A program made the translations under genes and the position numbers. This document shows, piece by piece, positions 1-6,169 of a stretch of DNA of 6,194 nucleotides. A model generated the notes under the pieces. That model was not told where the DNA came from. It saw nothing but the letters and a program-made list of their open reading frames with translations, and searched no databases. The stretch is from Quisquiliibacterium sp. Its GTDB lineage: Bacteria > Pseudomonadota > Gammaproteobacteria > Burkholderiales > Burkholderiaceae_E. Position 1 is the first letter of the stretch, and each line of letters opens with the position of its first letter. Location of the stretch: positions 1 to 6,194 of the forward strand of contig JAURMJ010000318.1 of assembly GCA_030830765.1 (NCBI GenBank), given 5' to 3'.

Positions 1-1
1 C

Positions 2-169
2 ATCTTTGCCCGGGTCGCTGCAGCCGAGCGGACGGCCCTGGTCCCCTTCCTGCTGGAGGGCGTTGCTCAGAATCCCGACTTGTTCCAGCGAGATCGCATT
101 CACCCAAACGCGCAGGCCCAACCAATCATGCTTGCCAATGTCTGGCCGATCCTGCGGACTCTTCTGTAA
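2..169 (+). CDS. tesA: TesA-like GDSL esterase / acyl-CoA thioesterase I, C-terminal part
   Basis: This is the last 55 codons of a gene that enters the window from the left, ending at TAA 167-169. The visible peptide has the final conserved block of SGNH/GDSL hydrolases, DRIHPN: the Asp (codon 92-94) and His (codon 101-103) would complete the catalytic triad whose Ser lies outside the window. The order VPFLLEGVAQNPDLFQRDRIHPNAQAQP followed by a short hydrophobic tail resembles the end of E. coli TesA (...DDGIHPNRDAQP...). Family members are usually periplasmic esterases, lysophospholipases or thioesterases of about 180-210 residues. The signal peptide and GDSL block cannot be seen here. The gene is convergent with gshA, with 67 bases between the two stops. 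The family is nearly certain; the exact substrate is not. Confidence 0.87.
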   Translation: MFARVAAAERTALVPFLLEGVAQNPDLFQRDRIHPNAQAQPIMLANVWPILRTLL

Positions 170-205
170 GCAGTCTGGCTCCCGACGATCTTTTAACCGA
201 CAAGA

Positions 206-220
206 CAGCCTCTCAGGCTG
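206..220. terminator. Weak stem-loop between convergent tesA and gshA stops
   Basis: CAGCC (206-210) and GGCTG (216-220) form a 5-bp stem with a 5-base loop, between the tesA stop at 169 and the gshA stop at 237. Read on the minus strand the stem is followed by TCTTGTCGGTT, which is only modestly T-rich; on the plus strand there is no T tract. It could contribute to ending gshA transcription, but it falls short of a convincing rho-independent terminator. No better candidate exists in this 67-base gap. Confidence 0.25.
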
Positions 221-236
221 CAGCAGCTGGTTGCGG

Positions 237-1814
237 TCAGACAGGTCCGGCTGAAAGCGCGTCCAAGGCCAGATAGCGTGCAAGAAACTGCGCAAAAGGT
301 TCCGTATCTTGCGATTCAATCCTCATCTGTTCATCGATTGACTGCTCAGCCATGTCGCTGAAGCGATCGAGAACCTCGGCTGCGATGGGCAGACTAAGCA
401 GGTACTCACGATGCTCCTGCGAGCGGGTCAGGGCGAAGGGCAGGAAAGCATCACCATGTTCCTGATGCATCTGCGCCAGCACCCGTGCTGACGGCGTGCT
501 GTCAGGCTCAGCAAGCCGTTGCCTTGCCAGGTCCAAGGCATCCCGATGCACAGAGCATTCGCAGGCCGCATCCAGGGCTGCAGCGATCGGCTCGCATTCA
601 TTCAAAATGCCGTTTGCCCAGCTTTGCAGCGAGGTCGTGCCACTCGGGCGCTCAAGCATCAGTCCGGGTTGTCTTCCCTGCTGAGCAACCAAATGCTGAT
701 TGGTCGCGATCAATGAAATTTCCGCCGGTGAATCCGTTGGGCTGTCCGCCAGCAGGCAATGCAACAGGAAGACATCGACAAAGTGCATCGTCGAGGCATC
801 AATACCGACCGGGCTGAACGGATCAACATCCAGGCATCTCACCTCGACGTACTGAACGCCCCGCTCCCCCAAGGCATGCAGCGGCCGCTCACCGGAACGG
901 ATCGTGCGCTTTGGGCGAATCGTGCCGTAGAACTCGTTTTCGATCTGCAGCAGCGTATCGGAAAGTTGCCGATATTGACCATCCACCCGAACCCCGATGC
1001 GCTCGTAGGCAGGATATGGCGCACTGAGCGCCGCACGAATTGACTGTGCATACCCTTGCAGACTGTTGTAGCTGACAGCCAGCGATCGCTGAGCATCACT
1101 CTGATAGCCAAGCGGCCCCATGCGTAATGACGTTGCATACGGCAAGTAATAAGAATCCGCTGACAAGCGCTGCAAGCGATGCGGCCGGCCTTCGATAAAG
1201 GATGCACAGACTGCAGGAGAAGCACCGAACAGATACAGCAGCAGCCAGGTATGCCGACGAAAATTTCTGATCAGCGAGAAATAAGCCTCATCAATAAAGT
1301 CACGTTCCGGCTTTTCCGGGGCGTACGCATCCCGCAGGGTTGTCCACAAATCAGCCGGCAGTGAAAAGTTGTAATGCACGCCGGAGATCGTCTGCATCGA
1401 GCGCCCGTACCGATGCGACAGTCCATTGCGGTAGACCGTCTTGGCCCGCCCGATATTTGAATTGCCATACTGACCAATTGGAATCTGTTCATCGCCGGGT
1501 AATTCGCATGGCATGCTCGCCGCCCACATCAGTTCACCAGCAAGGTGACGATGCACCACCTGATGAATCTGCGTGAGTTCCTCGACACAGGATGTCGCGT
1601 CAGGATGGACCCCAGTGATCAGTTCCAGTTGCGATTCACTGAAATCGGTCGTGATGTGCGGGTGCGTCAGGGCTGACCCCAGTGCATGGGGATGTCCGGT
1701 CGGCGCCAATCGGCCGTCCAGTGTGGCACGAAGGCCTTCCTTCTCAACACCACGCCGCATCCGCGCCAGCGCCTTGGATGGCAGCGCACGCAAGCGATCT
1801 TCGACTAAGCTCAA
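237..1814 (-). CDS. gshA: Glutamate-cysteine ligase GshA
   Basis: GshA catalyses ATP-dependent joining of L-glutamate and L-cysteine to gamma-glutamylcysteine, the first and usually rate-limiting step of glutathione synthesis in the cytosol. The protein aligns by eye with E. coli GshA along its whole length. With the chosen start it shows RRGVEKEGLR near residues 20-29 (conserved acidic metal/substrate residues E24 and E26), GHPHALGSALTHPHITTDF at about 40-58, SMPC at 100-103, ISGVHYNFSLP at 143-153, YLFGASPAVCASF in the middle, IENEFYGTIRPKR at about 291-303, YVEVRCLDVDPFSP at about 322-335 and a final DTEPFAQFL. The start is TTG 1812-1814, preceded by GGGGA with a 5-base gap; it gives 525 residues, close to the 518 of E. 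coli. GTG 1824-1826 would add four residues and has no visible ribosome binding site. An ATG at 1938-1940 would add 42 unconserved residues and overlap the divergent gene, so it is unlikely. No frameshift or missing motif is seen. Confidence 0.97.
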   Translation of the reverse strand: MSLVEDRLRALPSKALARMRRGVEKEGLRATLDGRLAPTGHPHALGSALTHPHITTDFSESQLELITGVHPDATSCVEELTQIHQVVHRHLAGELMWAASMPCELPGDEQIPIGQYGNSNIGRAKTVYRNGLSHRYGRSMQTISGVHYNFSLPADLWTTLRDAYAPEKPERDFIDEAYFSLIRNFRRHTWLLLYLFGASPAVCASFIEGRPHRLQRLSADSYYLPYATSLRMGPLGYQSDAQRSLAVSYNSLQGYAQSIRAALSAPYPAYERIGVRVDGQYRQLSDTLLQIENEFYGTIRPKRTIRSGERPLHALGERGVQYVEVRCLDVDPFSPVGIDASTMHFVDVFLLHCLLADSPTDSPAEISLIATNQHLVAQQGRQPGLMLERPSGTTSLQSWANGILNECEPIAAALDAACECSVHRDALDLARQRLAEPDSTPSARVLAQMHQEHGDAFLPFALTRSQEHREYLLSLPIAAEVLDRFSDMAEQSIDEQMRIESQDTEPFAQFLARYLALDALSAGPV

Positions 1815-1838
1815 TTTGGTCCCCACACCAGAATGGTG

Positions 1839-1866
1839 ATATTGCGTCGCCGCTAAAGTCCGGCAA
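1839..1866 (-). promoter_or_regulatory. Candidate gshA promoter
   Basis: On the minus strand, TTGCCG (complement of 1861-1866) and CAATAT (complement of 1839-1844) are 16 bases apart, giving a weak sigma70-like pair just upstream of the TTG start of gshA. The -35 matches 4 of 6 consensus bases and the -10 only 3 of 6. If it is used, the 5' leader would be short. This is the best pair I could find on this strand, not a strong call. Confidence 0.25.
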
Positions 1867-1881
1867 AGATACAGCGTTTTC

Positions 1882-1923
1882 CCGGAACAGTGCTTCCGGT
1901 CGTTTCCATTGAACAGTCTTCGG
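1882..1923. promoter_or_regulatory. Inverted repeat plus second imperfect copy upstream of the hydrolase gene
   Basis: CCGGAA (1882-1887) and TTCCGG (1894-1899) form a perfect 6-bp dyad around CAGTGC. A related element, GAACAGTCTTCGG, occurs at 1911-1923. It repeats GAACAGTGCTTCCGG (1885-1899) with two single-base deletions, 26 bp further on, and retains a GAA-N5-TTC half-dyad. The second copy runs into the GGAGG (1922-1926) of the hydrolase gene. A dyad with a spaced repeat between two divergent genes is a plausible operator, and the stem could also form in the hydrolase leader RNA. No regulator can be assigned. A poor promoter-like pair for the hydrolase, TTGCGT (1842-1847), 17 bases, AAAGAT (1865-1870), lies just upstream. 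Confidence 0.4.
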
Positions 1924-1930
1924 AGGATCG

Positions 1931-2803
1931 ATGCCCACAATCAAATGCCAGGATGGCGTAAATCTCTACTATGAGGAGGCCGGTACAGGCCTGCCTCTCG
2001 TGTTCGTCCATGAATTCGCCGGCGAGTATCGGAGCTGGGAGAACCAGATGCGATATTTCTCCCGCAAATACCGTTGTATTGCCTACAACTCGCGCGGTTA
2101 CCCACCCTCCGATGTCCCCGCAGATGCCGAGGCTTACTCGTTTGAGCATCAACGCGCGGGCATTCTGGCGGTACTTGATGGTCTGGGCATTGAAAAGGCG
2201 CATATCGTCGGCCTCTCGATGGGTGCCTTCGCGACCTTCTACTTCGGCATGAAATGGCCGCAGCGCGCTCTTTCGCTGACTCTGGCTGGGATTGGCTCCG
2301 GCTCGATGCCCGATGTGCGCGAAACATTTGCACAGGAATCCGTGGCCGCTGCCGATGGACTGCTGCAAAGCGGCTGGGTCGAGATGGCGCCCGTTCGAGG
2401 CATCACACCGACACGCGTCCAGTTCCGCAACAAGGACCCGCGCGGCTTTGCTGAATTTCTGGGAATGCTCAGCGAGCATTCAGCGCACGGATCTGCCATG
2501 ACCCTGAAGGGCTATCAGGCGCGTCGGCCGGCCCTGCAGGATTTCTCAATGGAAATGGCCGAATGCACAACACCAACGCTGATCATGAGTGGCGATGAGG
2601 ACTGGCCCTGCCTTGATGCTTCGATGATGCTCAAACGCATGATGCCATCGGCGGGTCTGGCGTTCATTCCACAGACCGGACACGCCTGCAACCTCGAGGA
2701 GCCAGCACTGTTCAATCTGCTGCTTGAGCGCTTTCTGCATCAGGTGGATTCGGGCCAATACCGGATGCGCGACCCGATGGCCTCTCCGGGAAGAATGCTT
2801 TGA
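1931..2803 (+). CDS. Alpha/beta hydrolase, carboxylesterase-like
   Basis: A 290-residue cytosolic alpha/beta-hydrolase-fold protein with no signal peptide. The fold order is complete: VFVHEFAG at 24-31 (oxyanion region after strand 3), YNSRGYPPSD at 52-61, the nucleophile elbow GLSMG at 94-98 with Ser96, the acid in SGDEDWP (Asp224 most likely, Asp222 possible) and His251 in TGHACNLEEP. A cap region covers roughly 125-205 and includes TRVQFRNKDPRGFAEF and EHSAHG. From memory, similar motifs occur in a proteobacterial hydrolase group of unknown substrate. The residue after the elbow is Ala99 rather than the common second Gly. The ATG at 1931 is supported by GGAGG at 1922-1926, four bases upstream, and by conservation beginning at DGVNLYYEEAG. 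The gene is divergent from gshA and ends four bases before the promoter of the next unit, so it looks monocistronic. Esterase, lactonase and C-C hydrolase activity all remain possible. Confidence 0.92.
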   Translation: MPTIKCQDGVNLYYEEAGTGLPLVFVHEFAGEYRSWENQMRYFSRKYRCIAYNSRGYPPSDVPADAEAYSFEHQRAGILAVLDGLGIEKAHIVGLSMGAFATFYFGMKWPQRALSLTLAGIGSGSMPDVRETFAQESVAAADGLLQSGWVEMAPVRGITPTRVQFRNKDPRGFAEFLGMLSEHSAHGSAMTLKGYQARRPALQDFSMEMAECTTPTLIMSGDEDWPCLDASMMLKRMMPSAGLAFIPQTGHACNLEEPALFNLLLERFLHQVDSGQYRMRDPMASPGRML

Positions 2804-2806
2804 TGT

Positions 2807-2835
2807 TTGGCATGCCCCGGTCTCTCGCCTAGAAT
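2807..2835 (+). promoter_or_regulatory. Sigma70 promoter for the small protein-kinase-PaiB unit
   Basis: TTGGCA (2807-2812) and TAGAAT (2830-2835) are separated by exactly 17 bases; each hexamer matches 5 of 6 consensus positions. Transcription would begin near 2842, about 25 bases before the ATG at 2867, leaving a short leader that contains the GGAG at 2857-2860. The -35 begins four bases after the hydrolase stop. This is the best-formed promoter in the window. Confidence 0.7.
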
Positions 2836-2866
2836 CAGGATACTCAATTCGACATCGGAGCAACCA

Positions 2867-3127
2867 ATGGACCTGGAAGAGCTTTGGTACGAAACCTCTC
2901 CCTTTATTTATGCACTTCTAGGGCTGGCAGTTCTGCTCAATACGGATGGTTTCTTGGCCAAGGCCAGTGGGGCCCTGCTTCTCGTTGCGTCTGCAACCGT
3001 GCTGCGGCTTCGCTGGAAGGCGCGTATCGGCAACGAACAATCGTTGTCAGTCTCGAAGACGGCGCGTCGCAGCGCTCAAACAACTGACGGGTCGGAGCCT
3101 GATGACAGCGACCCTGCTAAACGCTGA
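2867..3127 (+). CDS. Small two-helix membrane protein, unknown function
   Basis: An 86-residue protein I do not recognise. The start chosen is ATG 2867, with GGAG at 2857-2860 six bases upstream; an upstream in-frame TTG at 2807 overlaps the promoter -35 and is rejected. An acidic, aromatic N-terminus (MDLEELWYE) is followed by two short hydrophobic segments, about residues 12-24 (PFIYALLGLAVLL) and 31-46 (AKASGALLLVASATVL), split by NTDGFL. The basic cluster RLRWKAR (47-53) suggests a hairpin with both ends in the cytoplasm. The remaining tail is hydrophilic, Ser/Thr-rich and ends in acidic then basic residues. It is the first gene of a likely operon, 29 bases upstream of the kinase, so it may be an accessory or partner of that sensor. 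That role is inferred from position only. Confidence 0.75.
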   Translation: MDLEELWYETSPFIYALLGLAVLLNTDGFLAKASGALLLVASATVLRLRWKARIGNEQSLSVSKTARRSAQTTDGSEPDDSDPAKR

Positions 3128-3156
3128 CCTAAAATTTTCAGGGCAACTCGCTGACG

Positions 3157-5370
3157 ATGATCGATAGCTGGCTAAGCGGCCGTACCCGCTCATCGCTTTT
3201 CATCGTCGGGGTGTCTTTGGTACCGGTCGTCATGGTGGTACTGATGGTTACGTTCCTGCTCCATCAGTCGACCGGTCGGGCTGTTGAGCGTCGAATCGAA
3301 GGGTTTGTGCACGGTGTTCAGACCGCGCTTGATGGACGTCTGAATTATGGTCTGCGACTCGCAGTGGCACTTGCGCAGTCGTATTCGCTTCAGTTTCGCA
3401 GATACGATGAATTTGCGAACGAGGCCTATGCAGTCGTTGAAAAAGACGCTGACCTGGCCTGGATTGTTGTCACAGACCTGCCTGCCGAGCAGTTCGTATT
3501 TCACACGGGGCGCCCAGAGACGCCGGCGCAAGCAATCCCAGCGGGTCCCAATGCCATGGCGCAGGGAAAAGTCGTCCTTGCCAGCCAGAAGCCCACGATC
3601 TTTGGGGTTCGCACCCACGGCCCGAACATCAGTGAAGCAACCGTTCCGATTAGAACACCGATTTCGAGCGCCCCAGAGGCTGGCTTGACCTTGACCGTCA
3701 TGCTCCGGGCAAAGGCCATGGAGACCCTTTTTCAGGGCATCCCGGAAACATGGGGTGTCGCGATCATCGACGGTAACGGGACGGTTGCCACCTCGAATCA
3801 GCATCTGCTGTTTCCAGTAGGCAAGTCGGCTAGGCCGGAAACGCTTGCACGCTTGGCGAACACTTGCCGCCCAGATCACCAGCACGGCCACACGACGCTG
3901 GGTCATCATCTGCATCAGATTTTCGAAGGTGTTCAGTATGATCGCAGCGAGTTCGTAGAGCTCGTATCCTGCTCACAGGAAACGGGCTGGTCGGTTGTTT
4001 TCTCGGTACCAGCCAATGAGATCCATGCTCCGTTTAGAGAATCACTTCCGCTGATTCTTGCCGCAGGCTTGCTGGCAATGGCACTCTCGGTGGGCATTGC
4101 GCGCTACTTCGGAAAACGCCTGCAAGAGACCCAGGCATTGCGTGAGGCCCGCGATGCAGCAGAGGTTGCGAACAGGCTCAAAAACGAATTTCTGGCGAAC
4201 ATGAGCCATGAACTTCGCACGCCACTCAATGCAATCCTGGGCCATGCACAACTGATGGCCTCAGAAGCAGAGCGAACTTCAAACCAGTCTTCAGAGGGTC
4301 TGACACAGGCCCACATCGAGCAGATCTCGCGATCCGGATGGCATCTGCTTGAGTTGATCGAGCAGATCTTGGACTTCTCCAAGATCGAAGCTGATATGGT
4401 CGAGATCAACACGGTGCCAACGGAGCTTTCTTCGCTGATCAGCGACTGTGTCGCTCAGCTCAAACCGAACGCAGATAAAAAGCAGGTCAGCCTGCAAGTC
4501 GAGATCCTCGGTATCGAGCAACACTGGGTTCAAGCAGATCCGTTGCGGGTCCGACAGATCCTGTTGAATCTGGTGAGCAATGCGATCAAATACAACCATT
4601 CCGGCGGCTCGGTCCGAATCATCCTGACTGACTCGGAGCGGGACAAGGTGCGGATCGCGGTTCAGGACACGGGGCGAGGCATGACCCCGCAGCAATTGCA
4701 GCAGTTGTTCCAGCCTTTCGTCAGATTTGTACGCCGCGGCGAAGTCATTGAGGGCACCGGGATCGGACTGGCAATCTCTCGCCGTCTGACGGAATCGATG
4801 GGATCCAAACTTTCGGTCAGCAGCAAGCCTGATGTCGGCAGTGAGTTCAGTTTCGAGCTCAATCGCTGTGAAGCACCTCAGGCAGATGAACCTGCACAGA
4901 CGGCCTTGCTGGAGCGCTCGGATCCTGTGCAGGTCTCAGATTCCACTGAAGTGCCGTACCTCATTCCACATCGCCCGATCAAGCTTCTTTATGTCGAAGA
5001 CACACTGACAAATTTCGAAATCGTTCGGCTTTTTCTGGAAAAGGAGTTTCCACTCCAGCTGATTCATGCGGCCGATGGTGAGAGCGGTCTGGAAATCGCC
5101 TTGCGCGAGCAGCCCGATCTGATCCTGATGGATATGAATCTTCCCGGACTCAATGGCATCGAGGTTAAGCATGCCTTGTCGAACTCTCCAACGACCGCGG
5201 GCATCCCAGTCATTGCCTTGTCTGCCAACGCCATGCAGGTCGACATTGATCGTGCGCACGATGCCGGTTTTTCCGGATATCTGACCAAACCGTTCAAATT
5301 GCCCGAACTGCGCGAGACCTTGCGCTCCTTTGTTTCCAGAATTCTGGAAAAAGAGTCGTTCAAGGCTTGA
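3157..5370 (+). CDS. Membrane-bound hybrid sensor histidine kinase (periplasmic Cache-like sensor, HisKA, HATPase_c, receiver)
   Basis: A 737-residue inner-membrane signalling protein. TM1 is about 12-35 and TM2 about 297-318. They enclose a periplasmic domain of about 260 residues that looks Cache-like: it has a long N-terminal helix, an AWIVVTD strand, and ends in SQETGWSVVFSVPANEI, typical of membrane-proximal Cache folds. A helical linker at 319-345 without a recognisable HAMP leads to HisKA with ANMSHELRTPLN and phospho-acceptor His351. HATPase_c has the N box LLNLVSNAIKYN (Asn475), G1 DTGRGM (Asp504) and G2 GTGIGL (533-538). After a linker rich in Glu, Asp and Pro, the receiver (about 606-732) has acidic pocket E614/D615, phospho-acceptor Asp659 in ILMDMNLPG, and Lys711 in LTKPF. 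All catalytic residues are present. The start is ATG 3157; its only Shine-Dalgarno-like run, AGGG at 3140-3143, is 13 bases away, so translation may be coupled to the upstream gene. The stimulus and partner are unknown; a separate phosphotransfer protein or response regulator is expected elsewhere. Confidence 0.95.
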   Translation: MIDSWLSGRTRSSLFIVGVSLVPVVMVVLMVTFLLHQSTGRAVERRIEGFVHGVQTALDGRLNYGLRLAVALAQSYSLQFRRYDEFANEAYAVVEKDADLAWIVVTDLPAEQFVFHTGRPETPAQAIPAGPNAMAQGKVVLASQKPTIFGVRTHGPNISEATVPIRTPISSAPEAGLTLTVMLRAKAMETLFQGIPETWGVAIIDGNGTVATSNQHLLFPVGKSARPETLARLANTCRPDHQHGHTTLGHHLHQIFEGVQYDRSEFVELVSCSQETGWSVVFSVPANEIHAPFRESLPLILAAGLLAMALSVGIARYFGKRLQETQALREARDAAEVANRLKNEFLANMSHELRTPLNAILGHAQLMASEAERTSNQSSEGLTQAHIEQISRSGWHLLELIEQILDFSKIEADMVEINTVPTELSSLISDCVAQLKPNADKKQVSLQVEILGIEQHWVQADPLRVRQILLNLVSNAIKYNHSGGSVRIILTDSERDKVRIAVQDTGRGMTPQQLQQLFQPFVRFVRRGEVIEGTGIGLAISRRLTESMGSKLSVSSKPDVGSEFSFELNRCEAPQADEPAQTALLERSDPVQVSDSTEVPYLIPHRPIKLLYVEDTLTNFEIVRLFLEKEFPLQLIHAADGESGLEIALREQPDLILMDMNLPGLNGIEVKHALSNSPTTAGIPVIALSANAMQVDIDRAHDAGFSGYLTKPFKLPELRETLRSFVSRILEKESFKA

Positions 5371-5395
5371 GACCAAACGGGCTCGGATAAGCTTC

Positions 5396-6046
5396 ATGTA
5401 CCTTCCTGACCACTTCGATGAACGTCGCACCGAGGAAGTTCATCGCATCATCCGCGAGAACCCGCTCGCAGCCCTTGTGACCCTTGGACCCCAGGGGCTT
5501 GATGCGAATCATCTGCCGTTTGAATTTGAGCCATCGGCCGATGGACTTGGACGACTTCGGGCCCACGTTGCCCGCGCAAACCCCGTCTGGAATCAAGTCA
5601 AGAACGGCAGTCCGGTCATGGTGATTTTCACTGCGGCACAAGGGTATGTATCGCCCAACTGGTACCCCAGCAAACACGAAACCCATCGACAGGTTCCAAC
5701 CTGGAACTATCAGGTTGTCCACGCTCATGGCGAGATTCAAGTACTAGACGATGAACGCTTTGTGCGGGGTATCGTTGCCCGCCTGACGCGGGAGCATGAG
5801 GGGCGGACGGGGGACGCCCGTCCATGGCGTATGAGTGATTCGGACGGTGAATACATCAATGGCATGCTCAAGGCCATCGTCGGGATCGAAATCCAGATCA
5901 CACGCCTGACGGCCAAGTCCAAACTGAGTCAGAACAAAGAACTGCGAGACCGCCGGGCAGCTACCAAGGCTTTGGCTGAGCATGGGATCAAGTCGCTGGC
6001 CGATGCCATGGCCAGGACGATGCCTGATACCTCCACAGATCCCTGA
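5396..6046 (+). CDS. paiB: PaiB-family FMN-binding negative transcriptional regulator
   Basis: A 216-residue protein of the PaiB family (split-barrel, predicted FMN binding), close to the roughly 205 residues of Bacillus subtilis PaiB. Recognisable motifs are MYLPDHFDERR at 1-11, IIRENPLAALVT at 18-29, NHLPFEF at 38-44, NPVW at 62-65, the signature YVSPNWYPSK at 84-93, VPTWNYQVVHAHG at 100-112, and the C-terminal IVGIEIQITRLTAKSKLSQNKELRDR. In Bacillus the pai locus affects protease synthesis and sporulation; in Gram-negative relatives the role is poorly known, and many family members may be flavoproteins rather than true repressors. The start is ATG 5396, where family similarity begins, with a weak GGA at 5385-5387. 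The open frame extends 22 codons further upstream into the kinase gene but without similarity. It follows the kinase stop by 25 bases and is probably co-transcribed with it. Confidence 0.92.
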   Translation: MYLPDHFDERRTEEVHRIIRENPLAALVTLGPQGLDANHLPFEFEPSADGLGRLRAHVARANPVWNQVKNGSPVMVIFTAAQGYVSPNWYPSKHETHRQVPTWNYQVVHAHGEIQVLDDERFVRGIVARLTREHEGRTGDARPWRMSDSDGEYINGMLKAIVGIEIQITRLTAKSKLSQNKELRDRRAATKALAEHGIKSLADAMARTMPDTSTDP

Positions 6047-6145
6047 GGTCGTCACCAGAAATCGTAGGCGCTGAATTCAAGACAAGCCCGCCTGGCTCAG
6101 ATCATCAAAGCACACTCATTGACGCAGCTAGCTTAGCCACGCAGG

Positions 6146-6157
6146 TACAATCCGGAC
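6146..6157 (+). promoter_or_regulatory. tRNA-Leu promoter, -10 and GC-rich discriminator
   Basis: TACAAT (6146-6151) is a 5-of-6 match to the sigma70 -10 and is followed by CCGGAC, a GC-rich discriminator typical of stringently controlled stable-RNA promoters. Start of transcription would fall near 6158, about 11 bases before the tRNA. The -35 is unclear: TTGACG at 6119-6124 is a good hexamer, but its 21-base spacer is too long. Nothing else, including a terminator for the preceding gene, is evident in 6047-6145. Confidence 0.5.
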
Positions 6158-6169
6158 CAACCTTCCTTG

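Noticed and set aside
6..254. 82-codon open frame on the plus strand
   Set aside because: It is out of frame with the TesA end, which has a clear DxxHP motif, and its Arg/Ser-rich translation looks non-coding.
1815..1940. N-terminal extension of GshA to an ATG at 1938-1940 (567 residues)
   Set aside because: The extra 42 residues have no resemblance to the GshA family, cover the divergent promoter region and overlap the strongly supported start and ribosome binding site of the hydrolase.
1853..2479. 208-codon open frame on the minus strand
   Set aside because: It is antisense to the alpha/beta hydrolase, whose catalytic motifs are clear, and crosses the divergent control region.
2807..2866. 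TTG start giving the small membrane protein 20 extra residues
   Set aside because: The TTG is part of a good promoter -35 hexamer and the extension lies upstream of the predicted transcript start; ATG 2867 has a well-placed GGAG.
3190..3915. 241-codon open frame on the minus strand
   Set aside because: It lies entirely antisense to the sensor domain of the kinase, shows no family motif and has a composition expected of a shadow frame.
4936..5430. 164-codon open frame on the minus strand
   Set aside because: It is antisense to the receiver domain of the kinase and the start of the PaiB gene, with no recognisable domain of its own.
6085..6097. Possible terminator AGCC-CGCCT-GGCT after the PaiB gene
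   Set aside because: The stem is only 4 bp and no T tract follows it.
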